A stretch of DNA of 64,000 nucleotides from Streptomyces sp. WM6386 (GTDB lineage: Bacteria; Actinomycetota; Actinomycetes; Streptomycetales; Streptomycetaceae), in NCBI RefSeq assembly GCF_000972385.1, contig NZ_JXTE01000026.1, forward strand, positions 28,982 to 92,981. The letters are read 5' to 3'. Every line of letters starts with the position of its first letter. The stretch's first letter is position 1. A program made the position numbers and the translations under genes. Below are positions 34,729 to 43,908 of the stretch, piece after piece. The notes beneath the pieces were generated by a model. That model made no database searches. It had not been told where the DNA came from and was given only the letters and a program-made list of their open reading frames with translations.

Positions 34729-34780
34729 ACGGCCGTTATTGCCTGAATTTCGTAACGGCTACCAAGAGCCCAAGCTCAGG

Positions 34781-34840
34781 GCAGAGATCGGTAGAGATCG
34801 GCAGAGATCGGCAGAGATCGGTGGAGACCGGCGGAGATCG
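34781..34840. repeat. Six tandem copies of a 10-bp unit
   Basis: The unit GCAGAGATCG occurs six times head to tail with small changes (consensus GYRGAGAYCG), ending 5 bp before the pepN copy 2 stop. It lies in its 3' untranslated region. Such short perfect-period repeats are slippage-prone. Confidence 0.85.
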
Positions 34841-34845
34841 GCGGG

Positions 34846-37419
34846 TCAGCCCGCCGTCGCGTCGCACTCCTGTCCGCGCAACGCCCTTGCCAGGTCGTCC
34901 CTCGCCTCCAGCACCAGACGGCGAAGGGCCGGGGCGGCTTCCTCGTGCTCCGCCAGCCACGCGTCCGTCGCCTCCACCGTCGCCTGCGACTGCTGCAGCG
35001 ACGGGAACAGGCCGCCGACCACGTCCATGGCGATCTGGATCGAGCGGTCCGTCCACACCCGCTCGATCACCTCGAAGTACTTCGACGCGTACGGCGCCAG
35101 CAACTCCCGCTGCGAGGACTGGTTCCAGCCCGAGATCGTCGCCCCGACCAGTGCGTTCGAGAGGGCGTCGGACTCCACCACCTGCGCCCACGCCTGCGCC
35201 TTCACCGCAGCCGACGGGCGGGCCGCCAGACAGCGGACCTGGTGGCGCTTGCCCGACGCCGTGTCGTCGCGGGCCAGTTCGGCCGCGAGCGCCGACTCGT
35301 CCGCCACCCCGTGCGCGGCCAGCGGCTCCAGGAACGCCCAGCGCAGCTCCTGGTCCACCTCCAGGCCGTCGATCTTCGCCGTTCCCTCCAGCAGACCCTG
35401 GAGCAGCTGGAGATCCGCCGCGCCCGACGCCACCGTCGCGAAGAACCGCGCCCACGCCAACTGGTGCTCGCTGCCCGGCTCCGCCAGCCGCAGCTCCTTC
35501 AGCGCGCCCTCGGCCAGCAGCCGCCCGCCCGTCGGAGCCCACTGCGGGGCCACGTAGTTGACCAGCGAGGAGTTCGCCCACGCGTGCAGCATCTGCAGCA
35601 CACCGATGTCCGACTCCCGGCCCGCGAACCGCAGCACCAGGTCCACGAAGTCCCGGGCGGGCAGCAGCGCGTCCCTCGTCATGTTCCACAGCGCCGACCA
35701 GCACAGGGCGCGGGCGAGCGGGTCGGTGATGTCCCCCAGATGTGCCTTGAGGGTCTCCAGGGATCCCACGTCGAACCGCGTCTTGCAGTACGTCAGGTCG
35801 TCGTCGTTGACCAGCACGAGCTCCGGCGCCTGCGCGCCCGCCAGTTCCGGTACGACCGTCCTCGGACCCTCCACGTCCACCTCGACGCGTGCGTACCGCT
35901 CGACCACCCCGTCGGCGCCCTTGCGGTACAGGCCCACCGCCACCCGGTGCGGGCGCAGTTCGGGGTGCGACTCGGCGGCCTCCTGGACCACCGCCAGCTC
36001 GTCCACCAGGCCCTCGGGGTTCAGCAGCACCTGCGGGGTCAGTGAGTTGACCCCGGCCGTCTGGAGCCACGACCGCGACCAGGCCGCCATGTCCCGGCCG
36101 CTGGTCTCCTCCAGGACCGACAGCAGGTCACCGAGGCGCGTGTTGCCGTACGCGTTCCGCTTGAAGTAGCGCCGCGCGCCCTCCAGGAACGCGTCCTGGC
36201 CGACGTACGCCACGAGCTGCTTCAGTACGGAGGCGCCCTTGGCGTAGGTGATGCCGTCGAAGTTGAGCTTGGCGTCCTGGAGATCGCGGATGTCCGCCGT
36301 GATCGGATGCGTCGACGGGAGCTGGTCGGCGCGGTACGCCCAGGCCTTGCGGCGGTTGGCGAAGGTGATCCAGGCGTCCTCGAACCGGGTCGCGCCGACG
36401 TTCGCGAACGTGCCCATGAAGTCCGCGAAGGACTCCTTCAGCCACAGGTCGTCCCACCAGACCATGGTGACGAGGTCGCCGAACCACATGTGGGCCATCT
36501 CGTGGAGGATGACGTTGGCCCGCGCCTCGTAGGACGCCCGCGTCACCTTCCCGCGGAAGATGTACTCCTCGCGGAAGGTCACCAGGCCCGGGTTCTCCAT
36601 CGCGCCCAGGTTGTACTCGGGCACGAACGCCTGGTCGTACTTCCCGAAGGGGTACGGGTAGTCGAAGTGCTCGTGAAAGAAGTCCAGGCCCTGCTTGGTG
36701 ATCAGGAAGACGTCGTCGGCGTCGAAGTGCTTCGCCAGTCCCTTGCGGCACAGGGCGCCGAGGGGGATCTCCAGCGTCGTACCGTCGCCCAGATCGCGGG
36801 AGTAGGAGTCCGTCACATAGTGGTACGGACCCGCCACCACACAGGTGATGTACGTCGAGATCGGCTTCGTCTCCGCGAAGCGCCAGACACCCTCGGACAG
36901 CTCCCCGACCCCGTTGCTCCACACCGTCCAGGCCTCCGGCGCCCGTACCTCGAAGCGGAACGGGGCCTTGAGGTCCGGCTGCTCGAAGCCCGCGAAGACG
37001 CGGCGGGAGTCGGCCGGCTCGTACTGGGTGTAGAGGTAGACCTCGCCGTCCTCGGGGTCGACGAAGCGGTGCAGGCCCTCGCCGGTGCGGGAGTAGGCGC
37101 ACTGGGCGTCGACGATCAGCTCGTTGTCGGCGGCCAGGTCCTCCAGGGCGATCCGGGAGCCGTCGAAGACCTCGCTCGGGTCCAGATCCTTGCCGTTGAG
37201 TGAGACGGCCGTCACACTCGGGGCGATCAGGTCCGCGAAGCTGGAAGCGCCGGGCTCGCTGCACCGGAAGCGGATCGTGGTCACGGACCGGAAGGTGCGC
37301 GGCGCCTCGTCCCCGCCGACCACGGCGGAGCGGATGTCGAGGGACACGTCGTACCCGTCGACGGACAGCAGGGCGGCCCGCTCCCGGGCCTCGTCGCGGG
37401 ACAGATTCTCACCGGGCAC
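34846..37419 (-). CDS. pepN: Aminopeptidase N, M1 zinc metallopeptidase (copy 2)
   Basis: This 857-residue M1 aminopeptidase is clearly paralogous to the gene at 15530: both begin PGxNLxRDEA-like and keep the same layout. Motifs are GAMEN and HEMAHMWFGDLVTMVWWDDLW with KESFA, so the zinc site is complete. I chose the GTG at 37419, behind GAGGGAG with 8-nt spacing, matching the start of copy 1; the GTG at 37428 would sit directly on the ribosome site. It lacks the glycine/serine insertion seen in copy 1. The two enzymes may differ in side-chain preference. Downstream lie a 10-bp tandem repeat and a hairpin. Confidence 0.95.
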   Translation of the reverse strand: MPGENLSRDEARERAALLSVDGYDVSLDIRSAVVGGDEAPRTFRSVTTIRFRCSEPGASSFADLIAPSVTAVSLNGKDLDPSEVFDGSRIALEDLAADNELIVDAQCAYSRTGEGLHRFVDPEDGEVYLYTQYEPADSRRVFAGFEQPDLKAPFRFEVRAPEAWTVWSNGVGELSEGVWRFAETKPISTYITCVVAGPYHYVTDSYSRDLGDGTTLEIPLGALCRKGLAKHFDADDVFLITKQGLDFFHEHFDYPYPFGKYDQAFVPEYNLGAMENPGLVTFREEYIFRGKVTRASYEARANVILHEMAHMWFGDLVTMVWWDDLWLKESFADFMGTFANVGATRFEDAWITFANRRKAWAYRADQLPSTHPITADIRDLQDAKLNFDGITYAKGASVLKQLVAYVGQDAFLEGARRYFKRNAYGNTRLGDLLSVLEETSGRDMAAWSRSWLQTAGVNSLTPQVLLNPEGLVDELAVVQEAAESHPELRPHRVAVGLYRKGADGVVERYARVEVDVEGPRTVVPELAGAQAPELVLVNDDDLTYCKTRFDVGSLETLKAHLGDITDPLARALCWSALWNMTRDALLPARDFVDLVLRFAGRESDIGVLQMLHAWANSSLVNYVAPQWAPTGGRLLAEGALKELRLAEPGSEHQLAWARFFATVASGAADLQLLQGLLEGTAKIDGLEVDQELRWAFLEPLAAHGVADESALAAELARDDTASGKRHQVRCLAARPSAAVKAQAWAQVVESDALSNALVGATISGWNQSSQRELLAPYASKYFEVIERVWTDRSIQIAMDVVGGLFPSLQQSQATVEATDAWLAEHEEAAPALRRLVLEARDDLARALRGQECDATAG

Positions 37420-37598
37420 GGGCGGCACTCCCTCGGGCGGTGTTCAGTATGCGGACAGCACCGATCCTGCCATGTGCCCCTGACGCGCGGCAGCAGGGAA
37501 TGACGGGCGGCTTCGGCGAACGACGGGCGGCTGCGGGGAATGGCGCGGGGTGCGGTCGGTGTTCCCTCTTTCAATCGAACACTTTCCTTAGGAGACGC

Positions 37599-38255
37599 AT
37601 GTCCGAGACCGGCTCCACCAAGACGCCCGTCGACTTCTGGTTCGACCCGCTGTGCCCCTGGGCCTGGATGACCTCCCGCTGGGTCCTCGAAGTGGAGAAG
37701 GTCCGGGACATCGAGGTGCGCTGGCACATCATGAGCCTGGCCGTCCTCAACGAGCCGAAGATCGACGAGCTGCCCGAGGAGTACCGCGAGCTGTTGGAGA
37801 CCAAGGCCTGGCAGCCGATCCGGGTGGTCACCGCGGCCTGGCAGAAGCACGGCTCCGACATCCTCGGCCCGCTGTACACCGCGCTCGGCACCCGTATCCA
37901 CAACGAGGACCAGGGCCCGACGCGCGAGGCCGTCGAAGGCGCCCTGGCGGACGTCGGCCTGCCCGCCGACCTGATCGAGTACTTCGACCAGAAGGACTTC
38001 GAGTTCGACGCCGAGCTGCGCGCCTCCCACAAGGAGGGCATCGACAAGGTCGGCCAGGAGGTCGGCACCCCGGTCATCGCCGTCCCGGGCCCCGACGGCG
38101 AGCAGATCGCCTTCTTCGGCCCGGTCGTCACCCCGGCCCCCAAGGGCGACGACGCGGCGAGGCTCTGGGACGGCACGCTCGCGGTCGCGTCGGTGCCGGG
38201 CTTCTACGAGATCAAGCGCACGCGGACCAAGGGCCCGGACTTCAGCAACCTGTAG
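37599..38255 (+). CDS. DsbA-family oxidoreductase (mycothiol-dependent nitroreductase type)
   Basis: This 218-residue thioredoxin-fold protein with a helical insertion has N-terminal FWFDPLCPWAW, which resembles the active-site region of Rv2466c-type mycothiol-dependent reductases, but has a single cysteine (CPWA) instead of CPWC. A cis-proline loop is likely at GTPVIAV. It is cytosolic and is probably involved in thiol redox or nitro-compound reduction with mycothiol. TAGGAGA precedes the ATG. It is divergent from pepN copy 2 and convergent with the polyol operon. Confidence 0.83.
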   Translation: MSETGSTKTPVDFWFDPLCPWAWMTSRWVLEVEKVRDIEVRWHIMSLAVLNEPKIDELPEEYRELLETKAWQPIRVVTAAWQKHGSDILGPLYTALGTRIHNEDQGPTREAVEGALADVGLPADLIEYFDQKDFEFDAELRASHKEGIDKVGQEVGTPVIAVPGPDGEQIAFFGPVVTPAPKGDDAARLWDGTLAVASVPGFYEIKRTRTKGPDFSNL

Positions 38256-38258
38256 GGA

Positions 38259-38486
38259 TCACTCCTTGGGGTCGGCGGCCGAGATCTGGAGTTCCTCCGG
38301 GAGCAGGTCGCCGTCTCCCTGGTTGTGCACGGGCTGGTACCACCGACAGCCCTGCGCGGTGCAACGCCACAGGTCGGTCCTGCCGCGGTGCTTCTCCCTG
38401 GCCTTCGCCCTCTCCCCGGAGTCGAGCATCCGGTACACCTGGTTGTACTTCTTGCAGCCGGGACAGTACTTGTTCTTGAAGAACAT
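38259..38486 (-). CDS. Small zinc-ribbon-like protein
   Basis: This 75-residue protein has four cysteines in two pairs, KYCPGCKKYN at the N-terminus and WRCTAQGCRWYQP in the middle, spaced as in a zinc ribbon. Its ATG overlaps the stop of the glycerophosphodiesterase gene (TGATG), with GAGGAGGGG just upstream. It ends 3 bp from the convergent DsbA-like gene. It may be a minor last member of the operon with an RNA- or protein-binding role. I do not recognise the family. Confidence 0.65.
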   Translation of the reverse strand: MFFKNKYCPGCKKYNQVYRMLDSGERAKAREKHRGRTDLWRCTAQGCRWYQPVHNQGDGDLLPEELQISAADPKE

Positions 38487-39529
38487 CAACCCCTCCTCGC
38501 GATCACCGCCAGATCCGGGAAGTCCGTCACCACCGCGTCGACTCCCAGCCCGTAGTACAGCGCGTACTCGGCGAACGCGTCCCCGAAATCGTTCGCTCCG
38601 CTTCCGCGCCGGAAGGCCGCGGGCAGGAACTGGTTCTCCGCGCGGAAGGTGTACGGCCCCACCCTCAGCCCCGCCGCGTGCGCGTCCGCCAGCAGCGTCG
38701 AGGCGGCGACCGACGACTTGTCCGGTCCGATCCATGCCGCGTACCGCGCGATCCGCGCCAGCCCCGCCGGGGTCATCATGTCCGCGTACGTCGTCGGATC
38801 ACCGGCCGAGACCAGGTCGTAGGGCCCTCCCGTCGTCCCCAGCGCCTGCCACAGCGGCACGCCGAGCCCCGTCATCCGCTGCAGGCTCGTCGGCTCGAAG
38901 GACTGGACGACGCACTCGCGCGGCCCGAGGCGGTTGCGGCGGATCAGATCCGTCAGCCGCGGCTCCAACTCCAGGCCGATCGAGCGGAAGTACGTCGGAT
39001 GCTTGGTCTCGGGGAAGACGGCGATCGTGCGGCCGGACGACCGCGACAGCCTCCGCGCCAGATCCACCACCTCCTGGAAGGTGAGGATCCGCTCCCGGCC
39101 GTCGAAGACCGTGTTGCGATTGCGGACCAGGGGCAGACGTTCCACCGCCCGCAGCGTCCTCAGCTCCGCCAGCGTGAAGTCCTCGGTGAACCAGCCGGTC
39201 ACCGACCGCCCGTCCACCGTCTTCGTCGTACGACGGTCCCCGAACTCCGGGTGTGCCGCCACGTCCGTCGTCTGCGAGATCTCGTTCTCGTGCCGGACCA
39301 CCAGCACATGGTCCTTCGTCGGCACCAGGTCCGGTTCGATCCAGTCGGCGCCGGCCTGGACGGCGTACGTGTAGGAGGCGGCGGTGTGTTCGGGGCGCCA
39401 GCCGGCGGCTCCCCGGTGTCCGATCACCAGGGGCCGCCCCCTTTCGGGAACCGCCGCGTGTGCGGGCACGGCCGCGGCCACCGGGGTGGCGGCGGCCGCG
39501 AGCAGGAGGGAACGGCGTCTCGGGTTCAC
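38486..39529 (-). CDS. Secreted glycerophosphodiester phosphodiesterase
   Basis: This 347-residue protein has an arginine-rich signal (MNPRRRSLLLAAAATPVAA) and a GDPD barrel. Catalytic motifs are IGHRGAAGWRPEHT (HRG...E), EPDLVPTKDHVLVVRHE (metal-binding ExD and second His) and PETKHP. It cleaves glycerophosphodiesters to glycerol-3-phosphate and an alcohol outside the membrane. GTG directly follows the FGGY kinase stop (TGAGTG). As the next-to-last gene of the transporter operon, it may generate substrates related to glycerol or other polyols for the system. Confidence 0.9.
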   Translation of the reverse strand: MNPRRRSLLLAAAATPVAAAVPAHAAVPERGRPLVIGHRGAAGWRPEHTAASYTYAVQAGADWIEPDLVPTKDHVLVVRHENEISQTTDVAAHPEFGDRRTTKTVDGRSVTGWFTEDFTLAELRTLRAVERLPLVRNRNTVFDGRERILTFQEVVDLARRLSRSSGRTIAVFPETKHPTYFRSIGLELEPRLTDLIRRNRLGPRECVVQSFEPTSLQRMTGLGVPLWQALGTTGGPYDLVSAGDPTTYADMMTPAGLARIARYAAWIGPDKSSVAASTLLADAHAAGLRVGPYTFRAENQFLPAAFRRGSGANDFGDAFAEYALYYGLGVDAVVTDFPDLAVIARRG

Positions 39530-40981
39530 TCAAGTACCTTTTCTGTTGAGGGAGTTGTCCTTGCCGCGGAAGCGCACCTCGGCGAGCCGGTTCAGATGCT
39601 CGGCGTAGCCCTTCGCGTAGTACGACGCCCGCCTCCCGTCCGGCTCGACAACCGCCGTCGGCCGTGTCCACGTCTCCGCGTCCAGCGGGATCCCGTACCG
39701 CTCGGCCGCCGCGAGCACCGCGCCCCGCGCGCCGACCTCGCCCTCGACCACGCGCAGGGGCCGCCCGAGGACATCGGCGAGCAACTGCATCCAGGCGGGG
39801 CTGCGGGTGCCGCCGCCGCACACCGCGAGCGAACCCTCCAGACCCGCGGCCTCCAGACAGTGCCGGGCGGCGAAACCGATGCCCTCGCAGGTCGCGCGGA
39901 TCAGATCGGCCCGCGTCGACTCCAGGGACACACCCCTGAGCTCGGCGCGCAACCCGGGTTCGACGAAGGGGGCGCGCTCGCCGGAGGGGGCGAAGTACGG
40001 CAGGACGCTGACACCGTTCGCGCCGGGCGGGGTCTCGGCCAGCAGGCCGTCCACCTCGTCGTGGCGCACGCCCGTCGTCGACAGCACCCAGTCCAGGGCC
40101 GCCGTTCCGACCATCGCCGGCATGGCGCGCAGCCAGTGGTCGGCGCGGTCGGTGGAGATGTACAGGCCTGCCGGTTCGCCGGACAGGTCCAGGTCGTCGG
40201 TGGCGACGAGGCCGGCGAGGCAGGTGCCGACGATCAGGAGACCGTCACCAGGCGCGGTCACACCGGCGCCGAGCGCGCAGGCGGGGAGGTCGTAGGGCCC
40301 GTTGGCGATACGGGTGCCGGGGGGCAGGCCCGCGCCTTCGGTCCCGGCCGTCGCCACCGGGTCGCTGACCGGGGCCAGCAGTCTGCGCCGATGGGTGAGC
40401 CCCAGCAACTCCACCACGACGTTGTCGTACGACCGTGTCCTCGGGTCCAGGAACGGCATCGACGCGTCCGACACGTCCGTCATCGCCCGTGCCGAGCCCG
40501 TCAGGCGCTGGAACACCATGTCCTTGCAGTAGACGGCCGCCGTCGCCGCGTCCAACGACTTCGGCTCATGGCTGTCCAGCCACGCGAGCAGCGGCCCCGG
40601 ACACCCCGGGAACATGGCACTCCCGGTCCGCCGGAACACCGCCTCGACGGTGCCGTTCGCCAGCCACTCGTCGACCAGCGCGTGGGCCCGCCCGTCCATC
40701 CAGGAGGCCGCCCGGCGTACCGGGCGCCCCTCCGCGTCCACCAGCCACACCCCGTCGCCCTGCCCGGTGAGCCCGGCCAGCTCCACGGGCCCGGGCACGC
40801 GCGAGGTCACCTCCTCCAGGACGGCGACGACCGCCCCGTACACCTCGTCCATGTCCTGCTCGACGAAACCGCCGTGCAGCGCGAGGCCCACCGGGCGTGC
40901 GGCGACGGCCAGTTCACGTCCCGAGCCGTCGAAGGCGGCGGCCTTCACCATGGACGTGCCCACATCGATTCCCACGTACAT
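39530..40981 (-). CDS. FGGY-family carbohydrate kinase (operon copy)
   Basis: This 483-residue kinase has the two-domain FGGY fold: N-terminal phosphate loop GIDVGTSMVKAAAFD, substrate-side GQGDGVWLVD and SWMDGRA, and C-terminal ATP site CGGGTRSPAWMQLLADVLGRP. The family phosphorylates polyols or ketoses (glycerol, xylulose, ribulose, erythritol); this sequence is closest in appearance to xylulokinase/L-xylulose kinase types, but the substrate is not determinable. GAGGAGG lies 5 nt before the ATG. It sits between the dehydrogenase and the GDPD gene in the transporter operon, so it likely phosphorylates the imported compound or its oxidised form. Confidence 0.88.
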   Translation of the reverse strand: MYVGIDVGTSMVKAAAFDGSGRELAVAARPVGLALHGGFVEQDMDEVYGAVVAVLEEVTSRVPGPVELAGLTGQGDGVWLVDAEGRPVRRAASWMDGRAHALVDEWLANGTVEAVFRRTGSAMFPGCPGPLLAWLDSHEPKSLDAATAAVYCKDMVFQRLTGSARAMTDVSDASMPFLDPRTRSYDNVVVELLGLTHRRRLLAPVSDPVATAGTEGAGLPPGTRIANGPYDLPACALGAGVTAPGDGLLIVGTCLAGLVATDDLDLSGEPAGLYISTDRADHWLRAMPAMVGTAALDWVLSTTGVRHDEVDGLLAETPPGANGVSVLPYFAPSGERAPFVEPGLRAELRGVSLESTRADLIRATCEGIGFAARHCLEAAGLEGSLAVCGGGTRSPAWMQLLADVLGRPLRVVEGEVGARGAVLAAAERYGIPLDAETWTRPTAVVEPDGRRASYYAKGYAEHLNRLAEVRFRGKDNSLNRKGT

Positions 40982-40998
40982 GAGCGCCTCCTCGTGCC

Positions 40999-42030
40999 TC
41001 AGGTCAGACAGTGCGCCGGCGGTTCCCCGCGCAGCCAGCGGCCCACTTCCTCCGCGGCGATCCGTGCCGCCTTCTCCGCCACCGCGCGCGAGGCCCCGCC
41101 CAGATGCGGGGTCATCACCACCTGTTCCGCCAGCCCCAGCAGCCGTGAGTCCGCCGGCACCGGTTCCCTCGCGTACGTGTCCAGCGCCGCCGCCGACAAC
41201 CGTCCGCTCTGCAGCGCGTCGCACAGTGCCTCCTCGTCCAGGAGGGGGCCGCGGGCCGCGTTGACCACGACCGCGCCCGGCGGGAGCAGGGCCAGTTCAC
41301 GGGCGCCGATCAGGCCCCGGGTCTCCTCGGTCAGACGGGCGTGCAGGGTGATCACGCGGGACCTGCGCAGGAGTTCGTCGAGGGACGCCACCCGCAGGCC
41401 GTGGATCTCGCCGCGGACGTAGGGGTCGTGGACCATGACCTGCGCACCGAAGGCACAGAGCACCCGGGCGACCCGGCTGCCCACCGCGCCGTAGCCGACG
41501 AGCCCGACGGGGAGGTCCTCCAGTTCCAGTCCGCTGTTCTCGTAGGTGTAGTACGTAGATCCCTCCCAACTCCCTTGTCCCGCAAGGAGGTTGTGGGCCT
41601 GGGGGATACGGCGCAGAGCGGCCAGCAGCAGGCCCACGGTGAACTCCGCGGTGGCGGCGGCGTTGCGCCCGGGGGTGAAGCAGACGCGGACGTCGTGCGC
41701 CTTGGCCGCCTCCAGGTTGACGTTCACCGGACCGCCCCGGCAGACGACCACCAGGCGCAGCGAGGGCGAGGCGGCCAGGACCCGTTCGGTGACCGGGCCC
41801 ATCTGCGTGACCAGCACCTCCGCACCGGACAGTGCCTCGATCAGCTCCACCTCGGCGTCGCTCGCCTCCATGACCTCCGCGACCGGCCCGAACGGCTCCC
41901 GAGGCCAGCCGAGCGTCAACTCACGTACCTCCACGGACTGTTCGACGACCTCGTCGGCCACCGCGCGGGCGATCAGGCCCGGCAGGACGAAGTGGTCGCC
42001 GGCTGCCGTGATCCGCAGGATCTCGCTCAT
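40999..42030 (-). CDS. NAD-dependent 2-hydroxyacid dehydrogenase
   Basis: This 343-residue D-isomer-specific 2-hydroxyacid dehydrogenase has the NAD Rossmann motif GYGAVGSRVARVL near 175, catalytic Arg in NAARGPLL, Glu in YAREPVPADS and His in TPHLGGAS. It interconverts 2-hydroxy- and 2-oxoacids, as SerA and glyoxylate or erythronate-type enzymes do. Its start overlaps the second ATPase stop as ATGA. Its position between transporter and FGGY kinase suggests oxidation of an imported sugar acid or its derivative. Confidence 0.88.
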   Translation of the reverse strand: MSEILRITAAGDHFVLPGLIARAVADEVVEQSVEVRELTLGWPREPFGPVAEVMEASDAEVELIEALSGAEVLVTQMGPVTERVLAASPSLRLVVVCRGGPVNVNLEAAKAHDVRVCFTPGRNAAATAEFTVGLLLAALRRIPQAHNLLAGQGSWEGSTYYTYENSGLELEDLPVGLVGYGAVGSRVARVLCAFGAQVMVHDPYVRGEIHGLRVASLDELLRRSRVITLHARLTEETRGLIGARELALLPPGAVVVNAARGPLLDEEALCDALQSGRLSAAALDTYAREPVPADSRLLGLAEQVVMTPHLGGASRAVAEKAARIAAEEVGRWLRGEPPAHCLT

Positions 42031-43100
42031 CGCAGGGAGTCTCCCGTCTCGGCGTCGAAGACATGGGTGAGGTCCGGGTCGGCGGTGACGCGGACGTCGT
42101 CGCCGTGGGCCAGCCGCACCTCCGGGTCGGTGAGGACGACCAGCTCCACGTCCTCCAGGGCCAGCGTCGCGATGCCCGACTCCAGAAGGGGCTCGTGGGC
42201 CACGACCCGCGCGGACAGGCCCTCGCCCCCGGACAGCCGCAGATCCTCCGGACGGATCCCGACCACCACCTCCCGGCCCGCCGCCACCGGTACCGGGAGC
42301 GCGATCCGCACCGACTCCGACAGACGGGCCCGGCCGTCGTCGGTCGCGATGCCCTTGAGCAGGTTGATCGCGGGTTCGCCGACGAAGTCGGCCACGAAGA
42401 CGTTGGCGGGGCTGTCGTAGATCTCGTACGGCGTGCCCAGCTGCTGGATCACACCGTCCCTCATCACGGCGATCCGGTCGGCGAGGGAGAGCGCCTCCTC
42501 CTGGTCGTGGGTGACGAGGATGGTCGTATGGCCCAGGTCCCGTTGGATGCGCTTGAGTTCGCGGCGCGTGGTGTCGCGCTGGGCAGCGTCCAGATGGGAG
42601 AGCGGTTCGTCCAGGAGCAGGACGTCCGGTTCGCGGATCAGGGCGCGGGCGAGGGACACGCGCTGCTTCTGGCCGCTGGACAGGCCCGCCGGGCGGGCGT
42701 CGAGAAGGCCGGTCAGACCGACCCGTTCGGCGATGTCCGCCACCTTCCGGGAGACGTCCCCGCGGGCGGCGCGGCGCCGCGCCTTCAGCCCGAACGCCAG
42801 GTTCTCCGCCACCGTCAGCGGCGGATACAGCGCGTAGTTCTCGAAGGCGACGCCCATGTTGCGGGCCTGCGCGGGGCTCTGGATCACCGACCGCCCGTCC
42901 ACCAGGATGTCCCCGCCGGTGACCGTCTCCAGACCGGCGATCATCCGCAGCGTGGTGGACTTGCCGCACCCGGACGGGCCCAGCAGCCCGAGCAACTCCC
43001 CCGACCGCAGGGCGAGATCGATGCCCCGTACGGCGTCCACGGCCGGGCGTCCCCGTGAACGGTACGTCTTGCGCAGCTCACGTAGCTCCAGCTGGGTCAT
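42027..43100 (-). CDS. ABC ATPase 2 of the polyol transporter (non-canonical motifs)
   Basis: The 357-residue nucleotide-binding subunit has the C-terminal TOBE/MalK-type regulatory domain. Walker A is GPSGCGKST and Walker B is VLLLDEPLSHLD with the catalytic glutamate. The Q-loop reads AFENYALYP, so the glutamine is glutamate. The signature is LSSGQ instead of LSGGQ. I chose the ATG at 43100; it overlaps the DeoR gene end by 23 bp. The operon has a second, different ATPase, so the pair probably forms a heterodimer, as GlpS/GlpT of the rhizobial glycerol transporter are thought to do. Confidence 0.9.
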   Translation of the reverse strand: MTQLELRELRKTYRSRGRPAVDAVRGIDLALRSGELLGLLGPSGCGKSTTLRMIAGLETVTGGDILVDGRSVIQSPAQARNMGVAFENYALYPPLTVAENLAFGLKARRRAARGDVSRKVADIAERVGLTGLLDARPAGLSSGQKQRVSLARALIREPDVLLLDEPLSHLDAAQRDTTRRELKRIQRDLGHTTILVTHDQEEALSLADRIAVMRDGVIQQLGTPYEIYDSPANVFVADFVGEPAINLLKGIATDDGRARLSESVRIALPVPVAAGREVVVGIRPEDLRLSGGEGLSARVVAHEPLLESGIATLALEDVELVVLTDPEVRLAHGDDVRVTADPDLTHVFDAETGDSLR

Positions 43101-43908
43101 CGCCGCCCCTCGTCGCGTTCGTCGCACAGACCTCGTACCGGACCTTGTGCTCGTCCAGGTCCCGCAGCGCGTCCGCAGGCGCCCCGTCGTCGACCAGTAC
43201 CAGGTCGAAGCGGGAGAGGGGGGCGACGCGGTGCAGGGCGGTCCGGGAGAGCTTGGTGTGGTCGATCAGCAGGACGTTGCGGGCGGCCGAGTCGAGCATC
43301 GCCCGCTTCACCGACACGATGTGCTGCTCCTGGTGGTAGGCGTACCCCCCGTGCACGGCCGACGTGGACGCGAAGCAGACGTCCACGCGCAGGGACTGGA
43401 CCGCCTCGACGCAGGAGACGCCGAGGAAGGAGGAGTGCAGGGGGTCGTAGTCGCCGCCGAGGGCCATCAGATGGATGCCGCGCTGGTCGGACAGGAGGTT
43501 GAGCGCCTCCAGGAAGTTGGTGACGACGGTGAGCGGGGTGATCTCGCCCAGGCGGAGTCTGCGGGCTATCTCCAGGGTGGAGGTGGAGTCGTCCAGCATG
43601 ATCGCCATGCCGGGCTCGATGAGCCCCAGCGCGTGGTCGGCGACGGCGGCCTTCTCCGCCCGCATGGCCTTCAGGCGGTACTGCACGTTGGACTCGAAGA
43701 CCCCGGACGGCTGAGCGGTAACGCCACCCCTGAACTTCCGTACGATTCCCTGCCGTTCGAGCTCGTCGAGGTCCCGGTGGATCGTCATCAGGCTCACCCC
43801 GAACCGCTCGGCGAGCTCCGCCGCGGTCGCCGAGCCGTCGGCGAGGACCTGCTCGGCCATGGCGGACTGGCGGGCCGCGGGGCCCTGCTGTGTGTTGCCG
43901 GCACTCAT
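43078..43908 (-). CDS. DeoR-family transcriptional regulator
   Basis: This 276-residue repressor has a DeoR helix-turn-helix (GSATAAELAERFGVSLMTIH, then RDLDELERQGIVRKFRGG) and a sugar-phosphate-sensing C-terminal domain (VADHALGLIEPGMAIMLDDS, VVTNFLEALNLL). It lies inside the operon between the two ATPase genes, overlapping both. It probably senses a phosphorylated sugar or polyol made by an FGGY kinase and represses the operon through the palindrome at 48256. That binding is inferred from position only. Confidence 0.9.
   Translation of the reverse strand: MSAGNTQQGPAARQSAMAEQVLADGSATAAELAERFGVSLMTIHRDLDELERQGIVRKFRGGVTAQPSGVFESNVQYRLKAMRAEKAAVADHALGLIEPGMAIMLDDSTSTLEIARRLRLGEITPLTVVTNFLEALNLLSDQRGIHLMALGGDYDPLHSSFLGVSCVEAVQSLRVDVCFASTSAVHGGYAYHQEQHIVSVKRAMLDSAARNVLLIDHTKLSRTALHRVAPLSRFDLVLVDDGAPADALRDLDEHKVRYEVCATNATRGGDDPAGAT

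Noticed and set aside
34600..34740. tRNA gene near the 12-bp hairpin
   Set aside because: The hairpin resembles those after Streptomyces tRNA genes, but no T-loop GTTCGAAT-type sequence or cloverleaf can be drawn on either strand.
34781..34840. CRISPR array
   Set aside because: The units are only 10 bp and contiguous, without spacers, and no cas genes are present. This is a simple tandem repeat.
37599..38255. Assignment as a classical 2-hydroxychromene-2-carboxylate isomerase
   Set aside because: The fold is shared, but FWFDPLCPWAW near the N-terminus and the length of 218 residues fit the mycothiol-linked DsbA-like group better.
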